Source of the DNA: Euptelea pleiosperma
Taxonomy: Eukaryota > Streptophyta > Magnoliopsida > Ranunculales > Eupteleaceae
DNA length: 64,000 nucleotides
NCBI GenBank assembly: GCA_035048495.1
Contig: CM068553.1
Coordinates: 13,269,190 to 13,333,189, forward strand
Direction of reading: 5' to 3'
The position numbers and the translations under genes are program-made. The notes below the pieces were generated by a model that saw only the letters and a program-made list of their open reading frames with translations, had not been told where the DNA came from and ran no database searches. This document shows, piece after piece, positions 32,666-43,547 of the stretch (position 1 is the first letter of the stretch; every line of letters starts with the position of its first letter).

Positions 32666-33982
32666 TGTAGGAGAAAAATATCTGATCTAACCCACACAAT
32701 CTTCGACGTCAGACGATTTGTATCTCGATGATGATCCGACGACCCTGATGCTTTAGGACAAAACTTCTTTCTTCGCTGCGAAGGATAGGATGATCTCCGG
32801 ATGAGATGTGGTCGTACCTGTTGACAACACTCCGACGCTTAAGTCAGTATAGGATGTGTTAACAGGGTTTAGGAAAATAATAAAATGTTTCGGAGTGTGT
32901 AGGTTATCTGGATCTGGAGAGTAAGATCCTCTTCTCAGTTCCAAAGGTCATGTATTTATACCCCCAGAACAGGCGTGACTCACCTTTTACATGTCCACTT
33001 GTTGTCAATCATTTATGATATGAAGAGATTTTGTTACGAAACTGAATCTTCTTATTAAAATCTAACTTCCTCTATTCAGTTATATCTGTAATGACTAAGG
33101 TGGCACTCGTCGTGGCAGATACTTGAATTGGCAGACGTGGGAATGACATAATAGTCAAACTAACTGCCATGTGGCCAATACCTATTGGATAAGCAACTAA
33201 CTGTATTATGGTTTAGAATACTTATCTCGTTAGTAGAATCTTGTATTCTTTTCGGGATTGATAGAAATCCATTCTCGTTAAGTAGGCCACTTATCTTGTC
33301 GGGATAAGAAGAGTGTTACTTCCGTCGAATAGGCCTTATGATCTTACCAGGATGAGATGAACGTCGATCCCGTCAAGTAGGCCATCTGACCTTGTTGGGA
33401 TGTATTGAACATCATTCCCGTTAAGGATAATAACCAAACTTGTTGGGATGAGTTAAATGTTGATCCCATCATAAATGTCGTTGAACTTGTCGGGATGAGT
33501 GGAATATCAATCCCGTCAAGAATGTTGAGATGGGTTGAATGTCAATTCCGTTGAGTGTGCCGTATAAACTTGTGAGGATGGGATAATTGTCACTCTCGTC
33601 AATGAGGCCGTCTGATCTTGTAGGGAAATATTCGAGTCATTCCTACCAGGTAAACCCGTAAAGCTTGTCGGGATGTGTTGGATAAACTTCCTGTTAAGTG
33701 GACTGATCATTAATGTGTCGAGCAGGATTGAATGCTTCTTCGACACATTAATGGCTGAAGCTTCAATGCGTATCGTTTCCGATTATGTTCTAAGATATTC
33801 TCTACTGATCACCCTGCCTGACACGTGGTGTTTCCATTAATGGAAGATGTGTGACATGAATGGGCTGGTAATGATCTCTGATGATTTCTTTGGTGCATTT
33901 ACTTATGCGTGTTGGATGTCACCACGTGTCCACCCAGTGACACATGTCATCATTCTATTTGTCGAAAAATACGGTACCCACA
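32666..33982 (-). repeat. 5' LTR of gypsy-2, with an internal hairpin array
   Basis: 1317 bp, TGTGGGTACC...CTCCTACA on the minus strand. From 33225 to about 33700 it holds roughly ten degenerate units of about 45-50 bp, each with 'cttgtcgggatga' followed by an inverted 'atcccgtcaa', so every unit can fold into a hairpin. Confidence 0.8.
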
Positions 33983-34068
33983 TGTACGTTGTGGAAGCTA
34001 CAACCATTATATTATTATGCTGATGCCTGAACCTTACTATCAGATTAGATGGGAATAATTTAGATGCA
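33983..34068 (+). pseudogene. Remnant of a BAHD 3' flank beyond the insertions
   Basis: 'tggaagcta', 'tgctgatgcctgaacctta' and 'ctatcagattagatg' match the BAHD-1 3' flank at 7711-7771. It is therefore probably the far side of the BAHD-3 unit whose 5' half ends at 16776. Confidence 0.6.
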
Positions 34069-34069
34069 G

Positions 34070-34370
34070 AGGACTCCGATGCAGTCTATGTAGAGGACTC
34101 TCGTGGCCCTATATAGCTCATTTTTTGGGACCACTGCCCACATGGATGTTATATACCCAACTATTAGTGGATACATGTACATACTAAAAATCAGCTTGAT
34201 TGGTGATTTCTAGCCATTCGATTAAGAATCCAAAAACATGCTTGAATCCAACGGCTAGAATCAATCCTAAAAGTACTAAAATCTATGGTTAGACTTAAAC
34301 AATCAGGTTGATTTTTGATATGAATATCAAAATCAAACAAGGGGTGGACTAAATATCGAAGCAGTTATTG
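34070..34370. repeat. MITE family B copy
   Basis: Has 'ggactccgatgcagtctatg', 'atcagcttgattggtgattt', a centre with 'aaaaacatgcttgaatccaa', then 'aaacaatcaggttgattttt'. Same arrangement as 3730-4010. Confidence 0.55.
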
Positions 34371-34374
34371 AGTA

Positions 34375-34670
34375 CAATATTAGCCATGTGGCACATTTGT
34401 TTGTATAGGACGCTGACTGTATGCATATTTGGCCAATCCCTAAGTGGACCAATAAAAAATCAATCTATGTAGTGAATTCTAAGCGTTGGATTGGAGCTTT
34501 TCATGGGTCTATTTTGACCATTATTTGGGTACAAGGATCCAAAGGTTTGAAATCAGTAATCAGGTTTTGGTTTGTAGGCTCATCTAGGGATTGGCCAAAC
34601 ATCCATATGGTCAGCGTCATCTAAAAGTGTTCTGTGTGGCTCATATTGTGGGTGGTCATCGGGATAGACA
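34375..34670. mobile_element. MITE family A copy, ends decayed
   Basis: Left arm 'attagccatgtggcacattt' and 'gactgtatgcatatttggcc'; right arm 'ccaaacatccatatggtcag' and 'gttctgtgtggctcatattg'. The CACGTG core is lost at both ends. Confidence 0.6.
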
Positions 34671-34804
34671 TTGTAGGCAATCAACGAAGTTTGACTCAAC
34701 TCTACTTCTCTTCCCTCTTATCCTACACTCCATCCTTAACCCATGCACCCTTCCCTCTCCGTCTTCTCTTTCACACTCCACCTACCATGCGGTTTTTTTT
34801 TTTG

Positions 34805-35480
34805 TTTAATAAGTCCAAAGATGAATTAAAGGGAGATCGAGATGATCTTCAAAAGAGTAACAAACAGAAAAAATAAAAAGTAAAAAAATGAAGCACCTTC
34901 AACCCATTACTCTCTCTCTCCAAAAGATCACCCAACCTAAAATCTGTCTCCAAAAAAGATACCACTCATATTGAAACAACTACCCCAACTAAACAAGAAG
35001 GTCTTTATCTTTGTCTTATCTTTCACACTCCACTTACTGTTTTTTCTTTTTATAAGTCCAAAGATGAATTGAAGGGAGATCGAGAGGATCTCAAAAAGAG
35101 TAACAAACATAAAAAACAAAAAAAGAAAAAAAAGAAAAAAGAGCATATCCGGGAAACAACTGTGCCAACTAAACAAGAAGGCCTTTAAACCAATAAGGAC
35201 GTCATAAAAATAGTTCTCCTTGCCTCTAAAAACCCTTCCATTTCTCTCCAACCAAATACCTCACAAAATCGCATAAGACACCATCCTCCAAAGGATTTTT
35301 TCTATTGCTAGAAAGGTTAGTTTGAGCCAAACTCTCAACAACGCCCCTAGACGGTGGCATAACCCAAATTAACAAAGCACACTTGAGCTAAAAAGTAAGA
35401 CCAAATCTATATAGCAAAGTCACAATGCACTAAACAATGGCTAGCATTCTCACCATTAGAGTTGCACATAATACAATGAT
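34805..35480 (-). pseudogene. LINE ORF2 C-terminal remnant (zf-RVT region), with internal duplication
   Basis: On the minus strand HIDLVNHCIMCNSNGENASH followed by CLVHCDFA (35400-35490) is the zinc-binding C-terminal pattern of plant LINE reverse transcriptases. Further on, ERNGRVFRGKENYFYDVL (35195-35251) matches the next conserved stretch. A segment of about 170-240 bp ('aagtccaaagatgaatt' ... 'ccaactaaacaagaagg') is present twice, at about 34813-35010 and 35053-35190. Heavily broken. Confidence 0.55.
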
Positions 35481-35910
35481 TAACAAGATCTATGTGAAAG
35501 ACTGTGGAATAACTCCACCAACTGTTTCACTTCTGTAACTCACTTATTTCTGCTCTCTGCCTCTTAGACCCACCTTGATCACTAAACACCATCGCGCATC
35601 TCTTAAACCCTCTCCGGACCAAAATCTCTACGATATAAGTGATTTCGAGGTAGAAGGAGATGAGACCTACGATCCCAATGAACCAGCCATTGATGTTTCT
35701 CAAAATGATCAAACATGCCAAACAGTTCTCTTCACGAGGAGACACCGTGGCTTTTCTCGATGAGTCAACAATACGACTCAATGGAGGTTTGGTTTGTTCA
35801 GTGATAATTGGGTGCTGAGACATGAGTGGGAGTTGGCCTTTTTGGCCTCCAAGTGGGGTGAGAAATGGGGTTGTAACAGTGTGAGAGCTTGGAATTTGAT
35901 GATCTGCGTA
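35481..35910. other. Unassigned; short frames only
   Basis: A minus-strand 98-residue frame (35527-35823) and an overlapping + frame (35575-35763) exist, but neither shows a domain that I know. It adjoins the LINE remnant and may be part of it. Confidence 0.3.
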
Positions 35911-35911
35911 T

Positions 35912-37180
35912 TAGGTGATGACCACCATCAAGCATATGAACGAATATTTAGACTATTCATCATATTCACTTCATGAAGATCAAGGGCTCATATTTATTGT
36001 AATCAATCATATGTTCCTTCTTTAAAGGAAAATGCGATTGCAGGAGGGTATTAGAGTATATATATATATCTGATTGGATTAGTATTAGTATTGTATTAAG
36101 TTGTGTGAGGTGCACCATATCATTATTGGTGTATCTTATATAATATTTCTGTCAAGATTATGAAAATATTAATTAATTAAGAATCTTAGATTAGATTAAT
36201 CAGGATTAGTTTCTATCTTTAGGTAAATTTATTTTTCATATAAACCCTTAATTAGGGTCAATGTATTTCACAGAAGATTTATCAATAAAATTTGATTTTT
36301 ATCGTTACTTCCCTTTAGCTACTAAAAAAAATGTATTCTGAGAAAGATACAAAGAATAAAATTTTGACCATTATTTGATCTGTTATAATGGTAATGCACA
36401 ATATAAGCTCAGTTATCAAAGTGGCAAGATGGTGGATTGAAGAACTGGTGGATGAATGCTATTGCTGGAAGAATTCCAATTCCCCTACCAAATGCCCCAA
36501 AAAATCTGCAAGAATGGTGAGTAGATCAAGGCACATTTGAGTATAACTTTGATGACAGATGTCTGTTGTCAACCTTGATGATAGATGACTGATAATCCAT
36601 CGTCAACGTGGATCACAGACCACACTATGAGCCACATATTGATGTTTGGCCCAACCCTAATTGTATCTACACAACAAAAATTAACACGAATATTTTTAAG
36701 TGGATTGGATTCGTTTTTATGGGTTGGTTTTTAACCGTGGATTTCGAGCATTATTTGGGGTACAAAGATCAAAAGGTTTGAAATAAAAATAGGCTGATTT
36801 TTGGTATGAAGGTCCAAATCAACACTAACTATGCCGTTATAGCCATGGTAGAAATCTCAGGATCGGAGACTAGATCGGTGGGCTTCGATCCCGATCCGAA
36901 TTGGTTCGATCAAGAATGGGATCGACCCATATCACCCAAGACAAAGTGCGACTTCTTTGTGAAATAGTGATCTCGGGGCGAGACAAGGCATATTTTGGAT
37001 CGGATTGGTGGGCTCTGGTCTCGATTCAGATCACTCGAATCATTGTCATCGTTATGGTATACAGTGCATCAAAGTTTTTTCCTCTAAATTAAAACCTTGC
37101 TTTTGAGAGGTGATTGGTCCTTGCATTCTTGGTGCTCCTCTCTCATCTCACTCTCTGTATCTCTCTCTTATACTCTCATA
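35912..37180. repeat. Duplicated upstream region of BAHD-4 (partner 4830-6170)
   Basis: Collinear with the region before BAHD-1, including the GATCGG-rich stretch and the promoter unit. Relative to that copy it carries several small deletions, for example 'attaaaatttgataaagttt'-type differences near 36290 and loss of one of the two 30-bp promoter units, or failure to duplicate it. Confidence 0.75.
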
Positions 37181-37523
37181 TGGAGTCACCATCTTACATG
37201 CACATAGTTAAAGTGATTGAGCTTTGCCGATCACTCCACCATCAGGCTCAGTCTCCCAAAATTCTCTCCCTCTCACGTTCTTCGATCTACATTTTATACC
37301 ATTTCCACCCCTGGAACTCTTTTTCTTCTATAACTTCCCCACCTCAAAGACTCACTTCACTCACTCTCTCCTTCCCCATTTCAAAGATTCACTCTCCCTC
37401 ACCATCCAACACTTCTACCCTCTTGCCAGAAATCTAACATGGTCATCAGAATCTGACAAGCCAGTGATCTAGTGCATTAACGGTGACTCAGTGTTAACTG
37501 TAGCTGAGTCTGGTGGTGATTTT

Positions 37524-39143
37524 TGAAAAGTCTCGGTTGTCAATCCAGGAATTCTTAGTTCTTCTGTAATCTATCCCATTAAGTTAGAAGTTCGTTGAAG
37601 ACTGAAGTGTCAAAGATCAAGTGGACTTCATCCATAAATCAAAGAAGAATAAAAGCTGAAGAAAACCAACCCAAGTGTTCAAGCTCAATTGAAGACAAAG
37701 CCAAGCTCAAGCATTAAGATTTGAAGCACATATTCAACGTACATTCTCACTCAATGAACGTTCAACTATTACAATCTCGTGTTGCTGTTACTTGCGTACA
37801 TCTAAGGGCACACCGCACGTTGCCAATGGACCTGCTTGACCCTAGATGCCCATTGGATCTCTTGTTTATTATTTAGCGACTGTGCTAGTCTCAATAAGAA
37901 GTTGTGTTGGAAATTAATTATTCGAGTTGGCTGAGTAGTCAGCTGACCGGCTGACCTTCCAAAAGTGTGGTCGACCGGAGTCTCTTGACTCTGAGCGGTC
38001 AACCGGTCCCATCAAAACAAAATTTGTTGTATCGACCTGAGCGGTCGACTGGCCAATTTGTGTGGCCGATCGGATCTCGGACCGGTCGACTGGTCAAAAT
38101 GTGTGGTCAACCCCTCCTATTTTGGATCTCATTTTGACTTTGTCTTTTGTGCGAATTTTGGCGCACTTAAGCCTTTCAAACGACTATTTTAAGTATGTTT
38201 ATCTTGTTTGGTTATAGCCTTATATAATAGAGACTAAACCCATCGATAGAGATGAACCCAATCAAGCTATCTCTTTGACTCTCATTATTTAATTAACGTC
38301 TCTTGAGTCTAGAGATTTAGAATTTGAGAAAGCTTCATCTGAGCAAAGCTAGTTCATATTTTATGAAAGCTCTAATTGTTTGAGAGACTACAAAGCGTGT
38401 TGATTCATGCAATCATCTTTTTCCTAGAAGAAGATTATCTTGGCAGAGTGTCTCTATGGTGAATTCTTCTTCGAAGATTTTCAATTTTATCGAATTCATT
38501 GAAAGATAAGTGTTTCTATGAACAAACCTTTTAGATTGAATTCAAATTTATCAAACTAGGATAGTTGAGATCGATGGATGAGTGTTTACTCATTGAATTG
38601 AGTTGAGGATGGTGGAATCCTTAAAAAATCTATTTCTCAAAATTACTACTGGCCTAGTCTGACTCTCTAATGAGCGAGAAGTGATTCTAGTATAGATCGA
38701 GTTAAGGATATTGTAGATCCATGAAAAGAGTGCTTCTCTAAAAGTCTACTGGCCTAGACTGACTCTCTAGGTGACTGAGAAGCAATTCTTGTTAGATCGA
38801 GCCTAAGTGTTATCTTAGCTGGTTGACTATTTATTTCGGTTGAATATGTTGTAATACATGATTGAAATAATATAATATTACTCTTGTTGAGTATTGGACA
38901 GTAGACGTAGGTGCGGAGTCGTCGAACCGCTATAAATCTGTGTCTCGTGCGATTGCGAATGTTTATATATTTTCTCAGATTTACCTATATCTATGTTCTG
39001 TGGATGATTCGTATTTTGATTGTTTGATCATTTTTCGCTTTATGTGATTATTAAATTTAAATCTTTATATAATCCGCAGAAAAATTGTAATTGTCCTATT
39101 CACCCCCTCTAGGACATATCGCGGTAACTAAAAGAGAATTTCA
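37524..39143 (+). mobile_element. Solo LTR inside BAHD-4 with 5-bp target duplication
   Basis: Starts TGAAAAGTC and ends GAGAATTTCA, giving short TGAAA/TTTCA inverted ends. Flanks are ATTTT (37519-37523) and ATTTC (39144-39148), a target duplication with one change; removing the insert restores the 'gatttctaccatatctcc' of BAHD-1. It contains a TATATAA box near 38222 and the 'cctattcaccccctct' motif seen near the end of many plant copia LTRs. No internal genes or second LTR, so it is the product of LTR-LTR recombination. Confidence 0.85.
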
Positions 39144-39751
39144 ATTTCTACCATATCTCCAGCAACCACGCACGAGATATGATTGAGCTCCGTCCTCTGG
39201 TCCTTCCCTTGCCAATATCGGGTGAACTAGTCCCAGATCGGACATTGCAAGTCACCTTGTTCCCAATTTTGGCATATGCATCGGCTTACCATACACCATG
39301 CAATTGCCAATGGTAGTGCGATTTTTCATTTCATGAAGTCATGGGCTTCAGTTTGTAGATCAGGAAACACATCTTTGTTAAATGAGTCACTCCCATTCTA
39401 TGACAAAAGTGTGATCAAAGACCAAGGCGAGATCGAGACAACATACTTGAAGGTGTTATGCAAATTCCTCCATTCTGACCCTGAGTCAGAGTCAGAGTTA
39501 GAGTCTTACTCAGACCCTATTAAACGAAAGTTTGAGGTACTAAACCCTAGACCTCCACCAAACATTATGCGAGCCACATTCCATCTTGGTCGAGCTGACG
39601 TTGACAGACTCAGGAAATGGGTCTTGGCTCAACAGAAGAAGGATGGGGAAGAGATACCACCGTTTCACATATCGACCTTCGTGCTAGTGTGCGCCTATTT
39701 ATGGGTTTGCTTTGTAAAAGTAGGTCAAGATCTTAGTAGTAGACTAGTATA

Positions 39752-39967
39752 GTAGTTGATGCAGGACATTTAACCAATACTCCTCAAAAGCCGCGACTGT
39801 TGGTAGCGTGAGATTAAATTCCTTTATCTCATAGGATCTATCTAGGCTCTCGGTCGACACGACTCCTCATGGGCCCATATCACACAGGCCACCCCACCCC
39901 GAGTGTGCCCCATATTACGCAGGCTGCCCCACTCGAGCCCGGTGTGAAAATGCCCCTGCATTAATCA
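39752..39967. repeat. Unidentified 216-bp insertion/replacement in BAHD-4
   Basis: Foreign sequence between the codons for VKVGQDLSS and TTYFGNC. It is GC-richer than its surroundings, with 'ggcccatatcacacaggcca' and 'gtgccccatattacgcaggc' forming an approximate 40-bp tandem duplication. It resembles a fragment of an LTR or SINE, but I cannot assign it. Confidence 0.45.
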
Positions 39968-40392
39968 CCCCCGGTTCCCACGACGTACTTCGGTAACTGT
40001 GTTGGGGTTCGTGTCGCGATAGAGACGAGGAGTGAAATAACGGGAGAAGATGGGATCACCGTCGGAGTTGATTCGATCATAGAGGCGATTAAAGCACTGG
40101 GAAATGGAGTTCTAATAGGTGCAGAAGGGTGGATTTCAGGCTTGTTATCTATAGGGAAGAAGGGAGTCGTCGGTGTTATCGGGTTAAATTTACGAGACGG
40201 ATTTTGGGTGGGGAAGGCCAAAGAAGGTGGAAGTGATATAGATTGACAGAACCGGAGCAATTATTACTCTATCAGAGAGCAATAATGGAGATGGTGGGGT
40301 AGGGATTAATTTGTTTCGTTCGCAGCAGGAAGAAAATGGACTACGCTTTTGCTTCTGCCTTCGTTAATGGTCTTACAATAAGTGCTCTTTGA

Positions 40393-40700
40393 TATATGCT
40401 GTTGATATAGGTTAAGATATTATTATTGAGTGGGCCCAAATGAGGCCTTGTCGTGAGCAATTAAGCATCATGTGTAAGAGGTGGAAGATAGAGCTATTGT
40501 ATTATTGGTGAATGTCAAAAAATTAGTAGTTTAAATCAAGACGGCTAGAAATAACCCCATGAAAGAAAATGTAAGAATCCAATGGCTAGAGATCACCAAT
40601 CTGGGTGATTGAATCAAGTGGTGGGCCAATTAATCATTCATCGGTTAGTGGGCTGAAAGAGTCCTGTAACAGTGTGCCCAGAAAGAGTCCTGTAACAGTG
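40393..40700. other. BAHD-4 3' flank
   Basis: Carries the conserved 'gagtgggcccaaatgaggcc' block (about 40429-40448) and the small palindrome also found behind BAHD-1. A 22-bp stretch 'gaaagagtcctgtaacagtg' is tandemly repeated at about 40656-40703. Confidence 0.5.
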
Positions 40701-40703
40701 TGC

Positions 40704-41125
40704 CCAGTGGCTTATATTGTGTCCCTGTCATTTTAGATCTGTCAACGGAGCCCTCAGCTTTGGAGTAAAACTTCTGTCGCATCGTTGTAAGAGAAGCATA
40801 CTAACCACATGGCACACTCTTAGTTGATGCTGACCGTATGGATGTTTGGCCAGTCCCTCGGTGGACCTCTAAATCAAAAATCAGCCTGATTAGTGACTTC
40901 TACGCGTTGGATTTCAGTTATTTTAACATGGGTTGATTTTAACAGTGGAAATTTGAGCATTATTGACCATTATTTGAGGTACAAACGATCCAAAAGTTTG
41001 AAATCACTAATCTGGCTGGTTTTTTATTTGTAGGTCGATCTAAGGATTGGAAAAACATACGGTCAGAGTCATCTAAGAGTGTGCCACGTGGCTCATATTA
41101 CGCATTGTCATCAAAGTTCTCTAAA
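40704..41125. mobile_element. MITE family A copy
   Basis: Left end 'ggagtaaaacttctgtcgca' at about 40766, arm 'cacatggcacactcttagtt', inner arms and centre, right end 'gtgccacgtggctcatatta' near 41087-41106. A separate family A right-end fragment ('cttatattgtgtccctgtca') precedes it at 40709-40755. Confidence 0.65.
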
Positions 41126-41227
41126 AATATCAAATCTATTATTTGTTAACATAATTGTCCAAAAAAAAAAAAAACACACAAAAATTTGTTGGAAGAATGG
41201 ATAGTTTGGGTGCCCTCACAATTCGGG

Positions 41228-41660
41228 GCTGTTATTTGATGCAGCCTTCTGTATCAAAATTTTGATGCAGCCTTCTGTATCAACATTTTGATGCAGAAGT
41301 CCCTCAAAATGTAACGTACTAGACTCGTTTGGGCCCACTTGCCAATTGAATGTCTGGCCCACACTATGATAGACCTACACACAAAAAATCAGCGTGATTG
41401 GTGATTTCTAGCAGTAGGATTTGAGCACTTTTCATCATTTGCTTTATGAACAGGCCTATGGGTTGGTTCCAAGCCCATGATGAAAAAGTGCTCAAATCCA
41501 ATGGCTAGGAATCACTAATAGTACTGATTTTTAGTGTGTGGGTCCACCAAGATGTGGGCCAAACATTCATTGAGGCAGTGGGCCCAAAAGAAGCTACTAC
41601 GTGGCAAATTGAGGCACTTCTGGATCAAAATTTTGATGCTTTTCCCACAATAATTCGTGG
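41228..41660. mobile_element. Palindromic MITE family C
   Basis: Arms: 'gatttctagcagtaggattt' is inverted as 'aaatccaatggctaggaatc', and 'gcccacactatgatagacct' pairs with 'gtccaccaagatgtgggcc'. The left edge holds a tandem 28-bp repeat ('gatgcagccttctgtatcaa', twice). It lies inside sequence that is contiguous upstream of BAHD-2 (14355-14450), so it was inserted after the duplication. Confidence 0.6.
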
Positions 41661-41729
41661 TTCCCTCACAATTCAAGGGGTGCGCTTGCGACAAGTTTAC
41701 AAAAGCAAATTACTATAAAAAAGAATAAA

Positions 41730-42078
41730 AAAAAAATTAAAATATATACTTTTTAATTATTATTACGTGTTTCTTGTTTTCTTTAAAGTTGTCTGTAGCT
41801 AAAAATTAGTAAATTACTGTTATGGCCTCAGGAAAAAAATGTAGCAAAAAGACAATAAGCATTTTAATTTTCCAACTGTTCTCTTTTTCTTTTTTATGTG
41901 TACAGTCGGTATTTTTATGAGTAGGAGCAAACTTTTTCCTTAATTTGGACAGGAAAACAAACCCTCAGGTTTCGTCATAACGGTAACTATGCCGTTATAT
42001 GACCATTGTAATCGTCAGTCATAACGTTGAATAGTGGACAAGGCCGAGGCTGTTAGCTAGGTGCCATTGCACGGTTTG
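41730..42078 (+). other. BAHD-5 upstream region
   Basis: AT-rich to 41920, then 'gagtaggagcaaactttttc', 'gaccattgtaatcgtcagtc' and 'aaggccgaggctgttagcta', which recur at 59155-59270 in the detached old promoter of BAHD-6. No gene. Confidence 0.55.
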
Positions 42079-42082
42079 CACC

Positions 42083-42140
42083 TTATATATTCTTGCTGCT
42101 GCTCTCTCTCTCTCTCGGTCTCTCTCTCTCTCTCTCTGAT
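42083..42140 (+). promoter_or_regulatory. BAHD-5 TATA box and CT-rich leader
   Basis: TTATATAT at 42083-42090 lies 51 bp before the ATG. A TGCTGCTG and (CT)n run, broken once by GGT, fills 42094-42138. Similar CTG/CT leaders precede BAHD-3 and BAHD-6. Confidence 0.6.
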
Positions 42141-43547
42141 ATGGAGTCGTCATCCCACAAAGACACAGTGAAGGTGGTCGAGGTTTGCCGAGTGTCTCCA
42201 CCACCAGGCTCAGTCGCCCAAACTTCTCTCCCTCTCACCTTTCTCGATCTGTTCTGGATACCGCTGCCACCCCCGGAATGCCTTTACTTCTACAACTTAC
42301 CCATCTCAAAGACTCACTTCGCAGACTCTCTCCTTCCTCACATCAAACACTCACTCTCCCTCAGCCTCCAATACTTCTACCCTCTAGCTGGAAATCTGAT
42401 ATGGTCACCCGAATTTGACAAACCTGTGATCCGTTATGTTGAAGGTGACTCAGTTTCTATGACTGTGGCTGAGTCCGATAGCGATTTCAACCATCTCTCA
42501 AGCAACAAGGAACGATATGCGAATCAGTCCCATCCTCTCGTCCCTCCGTTGCTGCTATCAGGCGCGCTAGTCCCAATGATCTCGGTGCAGCTCACCCTGT
42601 TCCCGAATTCCGGCATATGTATTGGAACCACTACACACCATGCAGTTGCTGACGGGAGAACGGCTATAGAGTTCATGAAGTCATGGGCTTCGGTTTGTAG
42701 ATTAGGAGACACATCTTTGTTAACCGAGTCGCCACCTTTCTATGACAGGACTGTGATCAAGGACCCGGGGGAGATCGAGACGATATACTTGAAGGAATTA
42801 ATCAAATTCATCAATTCTGAGTCTGAGTCAGAGTCAGAGTCCAAGTCAAAGGTTACTAACCGAAACTTTAAGGTCATGGACTTTAGACCTTCACCCAACG
42901 CTGTTCGAGCCACATTCGAGCTGGGTCGAGCTGAAGTTGCGAGACTCAGGCAGTGGGTCTTGGCTCGACGCAAGAAGGATGGCGAAGAGACACCACCATT
43001 TCACATATCGACCTTCGTGCTAACGTGCGCCTATATATGGGTTTGCTTGACTAAAGCAGGGCCAGATGTTAGTAGTGATAATAAGGTGTACATTCGCTTT
43101 AACGTGGATTGCAGGGCGCGATTAGACCCTCCGATCCCGGAGATGTACTTCGGTAACTGTGTCGGGGGTTGTGAAGTAATCGCGGAGAGGAGTGATATAA
43201 TGGGAGAAGATGGGATCGCGTCCGCAGTGGATGCGATTAGAGAGGCGATTAAAGGACTTGACAACGGAGTTCTAAGAGGTGCAGAGGGGTGGCTTTCGGG
43301 CTTGTTTTCTTCAGATGCTAGGGGACTTGTTACGGTTACCGGGTTAACTCGGTACGGGTTTTACGAGACAGATTTTGGATGGGGAAAGCCGAAGAAGGTG
43401 GAGTTGACATCGATCGACAGAACCGGAGCAATTTCTCTGGCAGCGAGTGGTAACGGAGATGGTGGGGTTGAGATTGGTTTGGTTCGCAACAAGAAGGAAA
43501 TGGATGCTTTTGCTTCTGTATTCGTTAATGGTCTTAATGCTCTTTGA
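42141..43547 (+). CDS. BAHD-5: BAHD acyltransferase, anthocyanin/phenolic glucoside acyltransferase clade
   Basis: 468 residues, one exon, intact. Catalytic HxxxD is H167-A-V-A-D171 in HHAVADGRTAIEF; YFGNC starts at Y336; DFGWG is 411-415. The start MESSSHKDTVKVVEVC is shared with BAHD-3 and BAHD-6 and follows a TATA box and a CT-rich leader. The acyl-CoA and acceptor sites cannot be told from sequence; family members use malonyl-CoA or hydroxycinnamoyl-CoA and sugar hydroxyls of flavonoid or phenolic glycosides. A Ser/Glu repeat (SESESESESKSK, about residues 231-242) sits in a surface loop whose length differs between paralogues. It is nearest to BAHD-6 and to the BAHD-2 relic. In-frame codons upstream of 42141 are CT-repeat leader, not protein. 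Confidence 0.93.
   Translation: MESSSHKDTVKVVEVCRVSPPPGSVAQTSLPLTFLDLFWIPLPPPECLYFYNLPISKTHFADSLLPHIKHSLSLSLQYFYPLAGNLIWSPEFDKPVIRYVEGDSVSMTVAESDSDFNHLSSNKERYANQSHPLVPPLLLSGALVPMISVQLTLFPNSGICIGTTTHHAVADGRTAIEFMKSWASVCRLGDTSLLTESPPFYDRTVIKDPGEIETIYLKELIKFINSESESESESKSKVTNRNFKVMDFRPSPNAVRATFELGRAEVARLRQWVLARRKKDGEETPPFHISTFVLTCAYIWVCLTKAGPDVSSDNKVYIRFNVDCRARLDPPIPEMYFGNCVGGCEVIAERSDIMGEDGIASAVDAIREAIKGLDNGVLRGAEGWLSGLFSSDARGLVTVTGLTRYGFYETDFGWGKPKKVELTSIDRTGAISLAASGNGDGGVEIGLVRNKKEMDAFASVFVNGLNAL

Larger units (their letters stand above)
29911..33982 (-). mobile_element. Second Ty3/gypsy element (Tat-like), 3' half deleted
   Basis: Minus-strand element: LTR 32666-33982, primer site next to 32665, Gag frames (32597-31196), protease (31111-30560) and the start of RT, cut at 29911. 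RNase H, integrase and the 3' LTR are missing. The right LTR edge (TGTGGGTACC on the minus strand) abuts text resembling BAHD 3' flank. Confidence 0.85.
37180..40392 (+). pseudogene. BAHD-4: BAHD pseudogene interrupted by a solo LTR
   Basis: Closest to BAHD-1 (starts MESPSYMHIVKVIELCR). Lesions, in order: a 1-bp deletion near 37231 shifts the frame; TAG replaces a Gln codon at 37470-37472; a 1620-bp solo LTR sits at 37524-39143; an indel near 39270-39290 shifts the frame again; HHAVADG has become HHAIANG, so the catalytic Asp is lost; 39752-39967 replaces coding sequence with unrelated DNA; several indels follow near 40185 and 40260. The end still reads to 'gtgctctttga' at 40392 as in BAHD-1. 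A central open frame (39276-39752) is only a fragment. No active product expected. Confidence 0.92.

Noticed and set aside
37802..38002. 66-residue minus frame in the solo LTR
   Set aside because: No motif; the LTR has no coding function here.
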